Below are positions 1 to 6,126 of a stretch of 9,245 nt of DNA, one piece after another. Each line of letters starts with the position of its first letter. Within the stretch, counting starts at the first letter, position 1. Made by a program: the position numbers and the translations under genes. Source of the DNA: Verrucomicrobiota bacterium (GTDB lineage Bacteria; Verrucomicrobiota; Verrucomicrobiia; Limisphaerales; CAZBKV01); contig JAGHDA010000019.1 in the NCBI GenBank assembly GCA_021160185.1, positions 1 through 9,245 on the forward strand. The letters are read 5' to 3'. The notes under the pieces were generated by a model. It saw only the letters and a list, made by a program, of their open reading frames with translations. It had not been told where the DNA came from and made no database searches.

Positions 1-1113
1 ATCTTCGACGGGCGCACGGGCGCGGCGTTGGCCGCTGCCCGCTATTTGCCCCGACGCCACCCTGACACCGACGACCCAACCCCCGAGCAGATGAAGGCGG
101 TTTGGGGCGATGATTACGGCAACCGCATGGACCGCTTCCTCGCCTGCGTGGCGTATCTGGACGGCCGACGCCCGAGTCTGGTCATGTGCCGCGGTTATTA
201 CACCCGCGCCGTGCTGGTCGCTTGGAACTGGCGGGACGGCCGGCTGACCCACCTTTGGACCTTCGACAGCGACGACGGCGCGCCGGGCAACCGCGCCTAT
301 CGCGGTCAGGGCAATCATAACCTGAGCGTCGGCGACGTGGACGGCGACGGGCGGGACGAAATCATCTACGGCGCCTGCGCCATTGACGACGACGGCCGCG
401 GGCTTTACTCGACCGGCCTGGGCCACGGCGACGCGCTGCATCTGTTAGACATTGATCCCGACCATCCCGGGCTGGAGGTCTTCGACATTCACGAGCGCCC
501 GTCCCATCCGCACGGCATGGAACTCCACGAAGCCGCCACCGGCAAAATCCTCTGGAGCCGCCCCTCGCCGGATGTCGGGCGCGGCGCGGCAATGGACATC
601 GACCCGCGGCATCCCGGCTACGAATGCTGGGCCGCGGGCCGCGGCTTGGAGGGCCTGTTCAACTGCCGCGGGAAACAGATCAGTCGGCGCAAACCGCGCT
701 CGTGCAACTTCGGCGTGTGGTGGGACGGCGACCGGTTGCGCGAGCTGCTCGACCGGAATCGAATCAGCAAGTGGCATTGGGAGGACGGCGCGGAAGAAAC
801 CCTGCTGGAAGACCCGGATTGCGTGTCCAACAACGGCAGCAAAGCGACGCCGGTCCTTTGCGCGGACATCCTGGGCGACTGGCGCGAGGAAGTCCTCTGG
901 CGCGCCCGGGACAACCGCGAGCTGCGGCTGTATGTCAGCGCCATCCCCACGCCGCGCAGGCGGGTGACCCTGATGCACGACCGGCAGTATCGCCTGAGCG
1001 TCGCTTGGCAAAACGTAGGCTACAACCAGCCGACCCAGCCGGGATTCTACTTGGGCGTCAGGACCCGCCCCGCTCGCCCCACATGGCTGCAACCAAACAC
1101 GCGGCGGCGGTGA
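1..1113 (+). CDS. Rhamnogalacturonan lyase, PL11 family (3' part)
   Basis: This is the C-terminal 370 residues of a polysaccharide lyase family 11 protein. The family cleaves the rhamnogalacturonan I backbone of pectin by beta-elimination, normally outside the cytoplasm. The frame is open from base 1, so the first in-frame TTG at 28 is not the start; the N-terminus and any signal peptide lie upstream. Family signatures seen: the opening IFDGRTG, then GQGNHNLSVGDVDGDGRDEI (an Asp-rich calcium-type loop near bases 310-360), GLYSTGLGHGDALHLLDIDP, HGMELHEAATGKILW, GRGAAMDIDPRHPGYE, NNGSKATPVLCADILGDWRE and the closing WQNVGYNQPTQPGFYLG. This pattern matches the PL11 eight-bladed propeller. About 18 extra residues, rich in Arg, Pro and Thr, follow the usual end. 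Endo- versus exo-activity cannot be told without the missing part. Family assignment is secure; the substrate is inferred from the family. Confidence 0.93.
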   Translation: MFDGRTGAALAAARYLPRRHPDTDDPTPEQMKAVWGDDYGNRMDRFLACVAYLDGRRPSLVMCRGYYTRAVLVAWNWRDGRLTHLWTFDSDDGAPGNRAYRGQGNHNLSVGDVDGDGRDEIIYGACAIDDDGRGLYSTGLGHGDALHLLDIDPDHPGLEVFDIHERPSHPHGMELHEAATGKILWSRPSPDVGRGAAMDIDPRHPGYECWAAGRGLEGLFNCRGKQISRRKPRSCNFGVWWDGDRLRELLDRNRISKWHWEDGAEETLLEDPDCVSNNGSKATPVLCADILGDWREEVLWRARDNRELRLYVSAIPTPRRRVTLMHDRQYRLSVAWQNVGYNQPTQPGFYLGVRTRPARPTWLQPNTRRR

Positions 1114-1138
1114 AGAACAGCCCCAGAGCCGGAAAGAC

Positions 1139-1942
1139 GTGAAGATGCTTTCGACTGAAGTGATTCCCGAACATCTGACCAGCGCAATGAGGGAAACAGC
1201 ATCCGCGACGCGGGAATCCATCTCCGCCTTCCGCGCCGCCTCCCCAACGAAGGGGTTCTTGTGTACGACGAACACGGCAACGAACGGGACAACCTGCGCA
1301 GCCGCTGATCGATATTGTACGATTTCGCAAATTACTTGTAGTCGCAAAGATGTGGAATACAGCCTAATTTCTGAGTCTCTCGACGATCATTCCGTTTCAG
1401 CTTGGAACGATTATACTTTGGCGTACAAATACTTCCTCACGCAACACATAAAACTTCCAAAAGATCGCATTTTTAGGAAAATTGGAGATTCATCGCCTCA
1501 AATCGAATACCAAGAATTCTTACGGCAGCGCCTCAAAGGGTTCGAAAGTTTGACTGTATATCATGCGTTAATCCAAGAGCTGATGGCAAAAACTCAATTC
1601 CCAGGCAATGACAATGAGCGCAGGCTGCTGAGGGGGATTCGGTGCACGACGACCACGGCGCTTCGTCGTGCGCAATATGACAAGCCGGTGTGGTTCGAGC
1701 GCGCCGTGTATGAGTCAGGATCCCTTTTTGTCGCAAGGCTTTTTGGGAATACAAAACGCTGCAGGCAGCGCCGCACAGCCGCGTGCTCGGCATTTATTTT
1801 TTGGAGCGGGCTCCTGGTTATAATGCGACATGTTTTTATAATGATCTCGAAAACGAAGCGATCTTCGTTGCGCCCGGACTGCCTGCGCATAAAGCCGAAA
1901 CCATCCCGCAACCAACACAAGATTCTCAAGGTTTGGGATTAA
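1139..1942 (+). CDS. Unrecognised protein, AT-rich, probably frameshifted
   Basis: Open frame of 267 codons from a GTG at 1139. The in-frame ATG at 1145 is the better start because GGAAAG at 1131-1136 lies 8 bases before it. I do not recognise a family. Three parts can be seen. Residues 1-55 are rich in Ser, Thr and Ala. The middle (bases about 1335-1625) reads like a real soluble, mostly helical protein with aromatic and charged residues, and is about 40% GC. The end, after about 1735, is rich in Arg, Cys and Ser and looks out of frame. There another frame continues with sensible sequence to a stop at 1965 that overlaps the next start. The gene therefore probably lost one base near 1722-1745 and once encoded about 275 residues. 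There is no clear signal peptide. It begins 25 bases after the lyase stop and differs from it sharply in composition, which suggests transfer. Confidence 0.35.
   Translation: MKMLSTEVIPEHLTSAMRETASATRESISAFRAASPTKGFLCTTNTATNGTTCAAADRYCTISQITCSRKDVEYSLISESLDDHSVSAWNDYTLAYKYFLTQHIKLPKDRIFRKIGDSSPQIEYQEFLRQRLKGFESLTVYHALIQELMAKTQFPGNDNERRLLRGIRCTTTTALRRAQYDKPVWFERAVYESGSLFVARLFGNTKRCRQRRTAACSAFIFWSGLLVIMRHVFIMISKTKRSSLRPDCLRIKPKPSRNQHKILKVWD
1251..1659 (+). repeat. Imperfect direct repeat pair flanking the AT-rich core
   Basis: Bases 1251-1278 and 1632-1659 match at 21 of 28 positions, and their cores 1261-1278 and 1642-1659 match at 16 of 18. The copies are 381 bases apart, a multiple of three, and both read VYDEHG or VHDDHG in the same frame. 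They bracket the segment with the lowest GC. They could be an insertion scar, remains of a repeated protein motif, or chance. Confidence 0.25.
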
Positions 1943-1965
1943 CCGCTCCGGAGGGACATCAATGA
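1714..1965 (+). pseudogene. Displaced 3' end of the frameshifted accessory gene
   Basis: This reading frame is open from just after a TGA at 1711 to a TGA at 1963-1965. It encodes 83 residues that look more protein-like than the overlapping end of the longer frame: AFWEYKTLQ, then VLGIYFLERAPGYNATCFYN, then DLENEAIFVAPGLP, and a Gln/Pro/Gly-rich tail. The only plausible start inside it is the GTG at 1783, which has no ribosome binding site. The best reading is that it is the C-terminal part of the gene that begins near 1145. A one-base deletion, for example in one of the two T5 runs at 1724-1728 and 1741-1745, would give exactly this frame change. Its stop shares four bases (ATGA) with the next gene, as in translationally coupled operons. 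The protein family is not recognised. An independent small gene is less likely. Confidence 0.35.
1950..1955 (+). promoter_or_regulatory. Shine-Dalgarno site of the 105-residue gene
   Basis: GGAGGG lies 6 bases before the ATG at 1962. It is strong and well spaced, and it falls inside the end of the preceding reading frame, which fits translational coupling across the ATGA overlap. Confidence 0.65.
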
Positions 1966-2279
1966 GCGCAATTGCAAAAGTCATTGTGCATATCCGATCG
2001 GCGGACATGGATTTTGAATGTTTCGCCGATCTGGCCGGTGAAATCGTCCATTTCGACGGAAAACCGCAATGGTGGAAAGAAGGATGGGTAGTCTGTATAG
2101 CCTCCGATGAATTCCGAGAACGATTTTGCCTATATCCGCCTAAGCATATAAGGGTCAACAAAAGAGCCTTTTGTTATTCGCCTTCACTAGGCGCCAGGTT
2201 GTTGCAGTATATGAGAGAAGAAATCCGCGGAGGTCGTTATGCCGTCTATGTCCAATTCAGAAATGCGCCGCCTGCCTGA
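1962..2279 (+). CDS. Hypothetical 105-residue protein
   Basis: I do not recognise this family. The start is well supported by GGAGGG 6 bases upstream and by the four-base ATGA overlap with the stop of the preceding frame. The product is a small soluble protein with no signal peptide or membrane segment. It has mixed charge and many aromatics: two Trp pairs or neighbours in QWWKEGW, several Phe and Tyr, and four Cys (in FECFAD, WVVCIAS, RFCLY and AFCYS). The alternation of short beta-like stretches (VIVHIRS, EIVHFDG, WVVCIAS, YAVYVQF) with one helix (SLGARLLQYMREEI) suggests a compact alpha/beta fold. GC is about 45%, far below the flanking enzymes, and codons such as ATA and AGA are used, so it looks foreign. 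The position after a damaged, variable-looking partner would suit an immunity or antitoxin protein, but nothing in the sequence shows that role. Confidence 0.65.
   Translation: MSAIAKVIVHIRSADMDFECFADLAGEIVHFDGKPQWWKEGWVVCIASDEFRERFCLYPPKHIRVNKRAFCYSPSLGARLLQYMREEIRGGRYAVYVQFRNAPPA
2229..2233 (+). promoter_or_regulatory. Shine-Dalgarno site of the DnaB-N fragment
   Basis: GGAGG is placed 5 bases before the ATG at 2239, inside the end of the 105-residue gene. It decides in favour of the 2239 start over the in-frame GTG at 2332 and ATG at 2335, although the recognisable domain only begins at the latter. Confidence 0.55.
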
Positions 2280-2565
2280 TCGGACGGCGGCGGGGAAAAG
2301 CGCGCCCCGCAATCGCGGGGCGGGGGACGATGTGATGTTCGAACGGCTGCCGCCGCACGCGCCCGAGGCGGAGCAGTGCCTCCTGGGCGCCTTGCTCATG
2401 GACGGCGTCAACGGCATCGGCCGTTGCCGGGAGCTGTTCCGCTCCGAGGCCAAGATCTTCTACAATCCGCGCCATCAGCGGATCTTTGACGCCATCGACC
2501 GGATGGCCGACGCGGGCGGACCAAGGAAGCTGAAGCCGCTGGACAATCCGGAAGCGTCCGGGTAG
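2239..2565 (+). CDS. Truncated DnaB-like helicase, N-terminal domain only
   Basis: This is a 108-residue product. Residues 33-91 match the N-terminal domain of the replicative helicase DnaB: FERLPPHAPEAEQCLLGALL, then a helix with LFRSEAKIFYNPRHQRIFDA and IDRMADAG. In DnaB this domain packs the hexamer collar and contacts primase. The RecA-type ATPase domain, with its Walker A and B motifs, is absent: similarity ends at about residue 92, and a 16-residue tail closes at TAG. No other frame downstream resumes DnaB, because the glycosidase follows after 10 bases. Residues 1-32 are an Arg/Ala/Gly-rich tail encoded partly within the preceding AT-rich gene, with a 41-base overlap. The domain itself is GC-rich (45 of 60 bases in 2341-2400), like the host genes. 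It is most likely the stump of a rearranged helicase gene. A functional stand-alone domain is possible but unsupported. Confidence 0.6.
   Translation: MPSMSNSEMRRLPDRTAAGKSAPRNRGAGDDVMFERLPPHAPEAEQCLLGALLMDGVNGIGRCRELFRSEAKIFYNPRHQRIFDAIDRMADAGGPRKLKPLDNPEASG
2303..2322 (+). repeat. Perfect 8-bp hairpin inside the DnaB-N fragment
   Basis: The arms CGCCCCGC and GCGGGGCG are exact reverse complements around the loop AATC. The hairpin starts 24 bases after the stop of the 105-residue gene and 13 bases before the alternative ATG at 2335. No T-run follows, so it is not a standard intrinsic terminator. It could affect translation or mark a junction, or be chance in GC-rich DNA. Confidence 0.35.
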
Positions 2566-2575
2566 GACTAGGGGC

Positions 2576-4564
2576 GTGAAAACTCATTTCTTGCCTCTGG
2601 CCTTGGTCTTGGCGCTTGGAGTCGCCGCGGCGGAAAGCCGCCGCCCGCCGCTCCCGCGGAGCATTCCCGCGCCTCTTCCCGACCATCCGGGCAACATCTT
2701 CCTGGAGGGAGAGGCCGTTTCCGTGCGGTTGCCGGAGGGTTTGTCGCCGAAGGCCGCCCAGTGGCGCATGTTGGACGAAACCGACCGCAAGCTTCGGCAG
2801 GGAGCGCTCCCAAGAACCAAGACCGGACGGCTTTCCCTCGGGCGGTTGCCCGTCGGGTGGTATCGCGTGGAATTCCTCGACGCGAAAGGAGGGCTGCTTG
2901 ACTGGACCTCGACGGCCGTTCTGGCCCGGTTGAAAGCGCCCGTTCCTGAGGATTCGCCGGTGGCCGTGGACATGGCGGTCTCCTGGTTCGCGCACGACAA
3001 TCCGGCCGACCAGCGGCGCTTCGCCTCGCTCGCCGCCTTGGCCGGCGTGAACTGGGTGCGAGACCGAATGCGCTGGGGCGAGATCGAGCCCGAGCCGGGC
3101 CGGTTCGCAGAGAACACCAGCTACGACTCGGCGGCGGACATCCAGCATGCGGCCGGGCTGCGGGTGCTTCAGGTGTTCCACGACACCCCCTCCTGGGCGC
3201 GCGAAGGGCGGCCGGGCGGCGAGTTCGCGCCGGACTTGCGGCATCTCTACCGCTTCGCCCGCGCCATGGCTCGGCGGTTCCGCGGCCGCGTTCAGGCCTG
3301 GGAGCCGTGGAACGAAGCCAACGTGGCGACCTTCGGCGGACATACGGTCGATGAAATGTGCTCCTGGCAAAAAGCGGCGTGGTTGGGTTTCAAGGCCGAA
3401 GACCCGGACTTGATCGTCTGCTGGAACGTCGTCACCACCGTGCCCACCCGGCAACACACCGCCGGCTTGCTCGCCAACCAGGCCTGGCCCTACTACGACA
3501 CTTACAACATCCACAGCTACGACTGGGCGCACAGTTACCTGGAGCTTTGGGAGCCGGCGCGCGCCGCCGCTTGCGGACGGCCGATGTGGGTGACCGAAAG
3601 CGACCGCGGCCAAAAGCACTTGGGCAACGCTCCGTGGTTCGATCTGTCCCGGCGCGACGAACGCTTGAAAGCCGAATACCTGGCCCAGGAATACGCCCAG
3701 TCCCTCTACGCGGGAGCGTCGCTTCATTTCCACTTCATCCTCGGCCACTACCGCGAACCCAACGGCGTCCAGTTCGGTCTGCTCCGGAAAGACTTCACCC
3801 CGCGCCCCGCTTACGCCGCCCTGGCCGCCCTGGGACGCTTCCTCGCCGGGGCAAAGTGCCTCGGCCGCCTCCGGCCCGATGGAGACACACGGGTGATCGC
3901 CTTTCGCGCGCAGCCTGACGGCAAGAAACGGGACGTGTTGATTGCTTGGGCGGAACGGAACGTTGATTGGCCTCAGCGCGGCCAAGCGCGCGGCGCATTG
4001 AAACTGCCTCCCGAGGTTCGCGTGGAAGCGGCTTTCGATTACCTGGGCCGGCCGGCCTCGGATCCGAAGCGGCTGACCTCCGCCCCTTGCTTCCTGCTAC
4101 TCCGGCCGGGCGACGCAAGCCGCTTGCCGCTGGAGCCGCCGCCGGCCTTGGGGTCGGAGCCGGGCGGCGGCTCGCCGTGCCCTATCGTCCTGCAAGCGCT
4201 TTTCCCGCGGGACCGGCGGGTGAAGGTGACGGACCGGCCCTGGTCGCAGGCCTACGCTTACCGGGCCCAGGCGGGCGAAACGGTCGCGTTCCGACTGCGC
4301 GCGTATCACTTCGGCGCGAAGGCCGTTTCCGGAACCGTGGAAACGGCCGCCTTGCCCGCCGGCTGGGAGCTGAAGCTGGAACGGCATAAAATCACTTTGG
4401 CCCCGGGCGACATGGTCGAGATTCCCGCCCGACTGCGGATCGCCGCCGCGGATGCCTCTCCGGCCCGGGACGGCTGGGCGCAGCTCCGAGGCCGATTCGG
4501 CGGCGCCGGCGAAGCGGCCCTGGCTTTCCGCGTCCGAGTCCAAGAGCCTTCGCCGAGCCGCTGA
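2576..4564 (+). CDS. Exported glycoside hydrolase, clan GH-A type (GH39/GH5-like)
   Basis: A 662-residue retaining-type glycosidase. A signal peptide covers residues 1-19 (FLPLALVLALGVAAA, cleavage after AAA). Residues about 36-125 look like a small beta-sandwich. A TIM barrel follows at about 130-425, with DRMRWGEIEPEPGRF (163-177), FHDTPSWA (201-208), AWEPWNEAN (241-249) and WVTESDRG (338-345). Glu247 is the probable acid/base and Glu341 the probable nucleophile, the spacing expected in clan GH-A. After a linker near 425-530 comes an Ig-like or NEW3-type domain to the end. The start is a GTG at 2576 with a weak AGGA 8 bases upstream; it overlaps nothing and gives a clean signal peptide. The exact GH family and substrate cannot be fixed by eye. 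Nearness to the PL11 lyase suggests a plant or algal polysaccharide side chain. Confidence in the enzyme class is high, in the family low. Confidence 0.85.
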   Translation: MKTHFLPLALVLALGVAAAESRRPPLPRSIPAPLPDHPGNIFLEGEAVSVRLPEGLSPKAAQWRMLDETDRKLRQGALPRTKTGRLSLGRLPVGWYRVEFLDAKGGLLDWTSTAVLARLKAPVPEDSPVAVDMAVSWFAHDNPADQRRFASLAALAGVNWVRDRMRWGEIEPEPGRFAENTSYDSAADIQHAAGLRVLQVFHDTPSWAREGRPGGEFAPDLRHLYRFARAMARRFRGRVQAWEPWNEANVATFGGHTVDEMCSWQKAAWLGFKAEDPDLIVCWNVVTTVPTRQHTAGLLANQAWPYYDTYNIHSYDWAHSYLELWEPARAAACGRPMWVTESDRGQKHLGNAPWFDLSRRDERLKAEYLAQEYAQSLYAGASLHFHFILGHYREPNGVQFGLLRKDFTPRPAYAALAALGRFLAGAKCLGRLRPDGDTRVIAFRAQPDGKKRDVLIAWAERNVDWPQRGQARGALKLPPEVRVEAAFDYLGRPASDPKRLTSAPCFLLLRPGDASRLPLEPPPALGSEPGGGSPCPIVLQALFPRDRRVKVTDRPWSQAYAYRAQAGETVAFRLRAYHFGAKAVSGTVETAALPAGWELKLERHKITLAPGDMVEIPARLRIAAADASPARDGWAQLRGRFGGAGEAALAFRVRVQEPSPSR

Positions 4565-4786
4565 CCGGCGGGCGAGGTTCCCCGCAGCTCCCGACGTAAG
4601 GAGGCAAACTCAGCGGCCTTTCCCCGGTCCGAGGGCGCCTCGACGAGGGACCGCAGGCGTTCCGCACGCAGCCAGGCGCGGCCAAGATGGCCGGGATCCC
4701 GATCCGCCCGTTGCCTCGGCGGCTACGAGGAGCTCGCGGGCCGGAAACACTGGACTTATCCGACGGGGAAGCGCTAACCTGAGGCC
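4565..4786. other. Intergenic region between glycosidase and oxidoreductase
   Basis: This 222-base GC-rich gap contains no gene I can support and no hairpin followed by a T-run. It does hold TAAGGAGG at 4597-4604, a near-perfect Shine-Dalgarno sequence, but no ATG, GTG or TTG follows at a usable distance. The glycosidase frame happens to stay open past its stop up to a TAA at 4775-4777. It is the largest gap between the GC-rich genes, so a promoter for the downstream group would be expected here, but I cannot pick out convincing -35 and -10 boxes. Confidence 0.5.
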
Positions 4787-6085
4787 ATGACCGCCAAGCA
4801 AACTTCTCCGCAAATGACCCGGCGACGGTTTCTGCAAGGCGTCGGCCGGGCGGCAGCGTTTCCCTTGCTGGTTTCCCCCGCGGTGTTAGGCAGAGCGGGA
4901 AGCGTTCCGCCCAACAGCCGCATCGTGCTCGGCAACATCGGACACGGCCACCGCGCCACGGCTATTCTGCCGCACTTCATGCGGTTCAAGGAAATTCAGG
5001 TTCGGGGCGTAGCCGATTGCCGGCGGGACCGGCTCCTGGCCGGCAAGGCGCAGGTGGATGGTTTTTACAAGAACAAGGACTGCCTCATCTTCGACGATTT
5101 CCGCGAGCTCCTGGCGCGGCCCGACTTTGACGCGGTCTTCCTCGCCACAGGCAACCGATGGCACGGGATGGGATCGATCCTTGCGGCCAAGGCGGGCAAG
5201 GATATCTACTCCGAGAAGCCTGTGACCCTCACCCTGGCCGAAGGACGCGAACTGGTGAACGCCGTGCAACGAAACGGCGCGGTTTATCAGGCGGGCCATC
5301 AACGGCGGAGCGTCGATTCCTATCGTTTCATGGCCGAAGTCGTGCGGCGGGGAATGATCGGCCGCGTCCATACGGTGATCATGCAGGTTTGGGAAGGGCC
5401 GGCGATCGGCTACCAGGCCCCTTCGCCCGTCCCTAAAGGCTTCAATTACGACATGTGGCTGGGGCAGACGCCGTGGCGGCCCTTCTGCTGGGCGCATGTG
5501 AATGCTTGGCAATACTTCTGGGACACGGCCGAAGGAGTCCTGACCGACATGGGCTGCCACTATACCGATCTGATGCAGTTCACCTTCGGGACCGACGACA
5601 CCGGGCCCGTCGAGTACGAAGGCTGGGCCGTGTTCCCCGAAGACGCCTACAGCGAAACGCCGATTCGCGCCGAGGTTCGATGCCGCTATCCCAACGGCGT
5701 CGTCGGCGTCCTTCAGCAACGCGGCGCCTTCGGCGAGCGGTTCATCCGCTTCGTCGGGGACGAGGGCTGGATTCAGGTGGACGATGAGACCAACCGCGTG
5801 ACGGCGTCTCCCGCCTCGATCCTTCGGTGGCGGACGATCGGAACCAAGTCGTGGGCGGACACCGGCGGGCACATCGCCGACTGGCTTCACGCCATCCGGC
5901 ATCGCACGCGCCCGGCCGCTCATGTCGAGGCGGCCCATCGCGCCATCTCCATCTGCCAGATCTCCAACCTCTGCCTCCGCCTCGGGCGGAAGCTGCGGTG
6001 GGATCCGAAAACGGAATCCTTCCTCGACGACCCGGAGGCGAACCGGATGCGCGCCCGTGCCCGGCGCGCTCCCTGGCACGCTTGA
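4787..6085 (+). CDS. Tat-exported Gfo/Idh/MocA family oxidoreductase
   Basis: A 432-residue member of the NAD(P)-dependent Gfo/Idh/MocA family, which acts on sugars, inositols and glycosides. A twin-arginine signal opens the protein: TRRRFLQ at residues 11-17, a hydrophobic stretch at about 21-34, and a likely cut after the PAVLGRAGS region. The Rossmann domain follows, with VLGNIGHGHRA (47-57) as the dinucleotide loop, VADCRRDR, FDDFRELLARPDFDAVFLAT and the family's EKP motif at 143-145. The C-terminal alpha/beta domain has GHQRRS (170-175) and DMGCHYTDLMQF (254-265) with the conserved His258. Export through Tat implies the cofactor is bound before transport. Related exported members in this lineage are common beside polysaccharide enzymes; the substrate here is unknown. 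The ATG start gives an intact Tat signal, though no good Shine-Dalgarno site precedes it. Confidence 0.92.
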   Translation: MTAKQTSPQMTRRRFLQGVGRAAAFPLLVSPAVLGRAGSVPPNSRIVLGNIGHGHRATAILPHFMRFKEIQVRGVADCRRDRLLAGKAQVDGFYKNKDCLIFDDFRELLARPDFDAVFLATGNRWHGMGSILAAKAGKDIYSEKPVTLTLAEGRELVNAVQRNGAVYQAGHQRRSVDSYRFMAEVVRRGMIGRVHTVIMQVWEGPAIGYQAPSPVPKGFNYDMWLGQTPWRPFCWAHVNAWQYFWDTAEGVLTDMGCHYTDLMQFTFGTDDTGPVEYEGWAVFPEDAYSETPIRAEVRCRYPNGVVGVLQQRGAFGERFIRFVGDEGWIQVDDETNRVTASPASILRWRTIGTKSWADTGGHIADWLHAIRHRTRPAAHVEAAHRAISICQISNLCLRLGRKLRWDPKTESFLDDPEANRMRARARRAPWHA

Positions 6086-6126
6086 ACGATCCAACCGTTG
6101 CGACTCAATCTGAACTCCTGTTGACT

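Noticed and set aside
1713..1740. Rhs-core-like phrase MSQDPFLSQGFLG in a third frame
   Set aside because: It recalls the RYLSPDP region of Rhs proteins, but the following residues do not match and the frame is closed soon after by stops.
1803..1814. Small palindrome GGAGC-GG-GCTCC
   Set aside because: A 5-bp stem with a 2-base loop is too short to call a terminator or operator.
1796..1824. Possible promoter with a TATAAT box at 1819-1824 ahead of the 105-residue gene
   Set aside because: The -10 is perfect, but nothing near -35 resembles TTGACA at 16-18 bases, and the AT-rich setting makes a chance TATAAT likely.
4565..4777. In-frame open extension after the glycosidase stop, ending in YEELAGRKHWTYPTGKR
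   Set aside because: The last 18 residues look protein-like, but the rest is Arg/Ser-rich, there is no start codon with a binding site, and the glycosidase already ends in a complete beta domain. Stop-codon readthrough is not supported.
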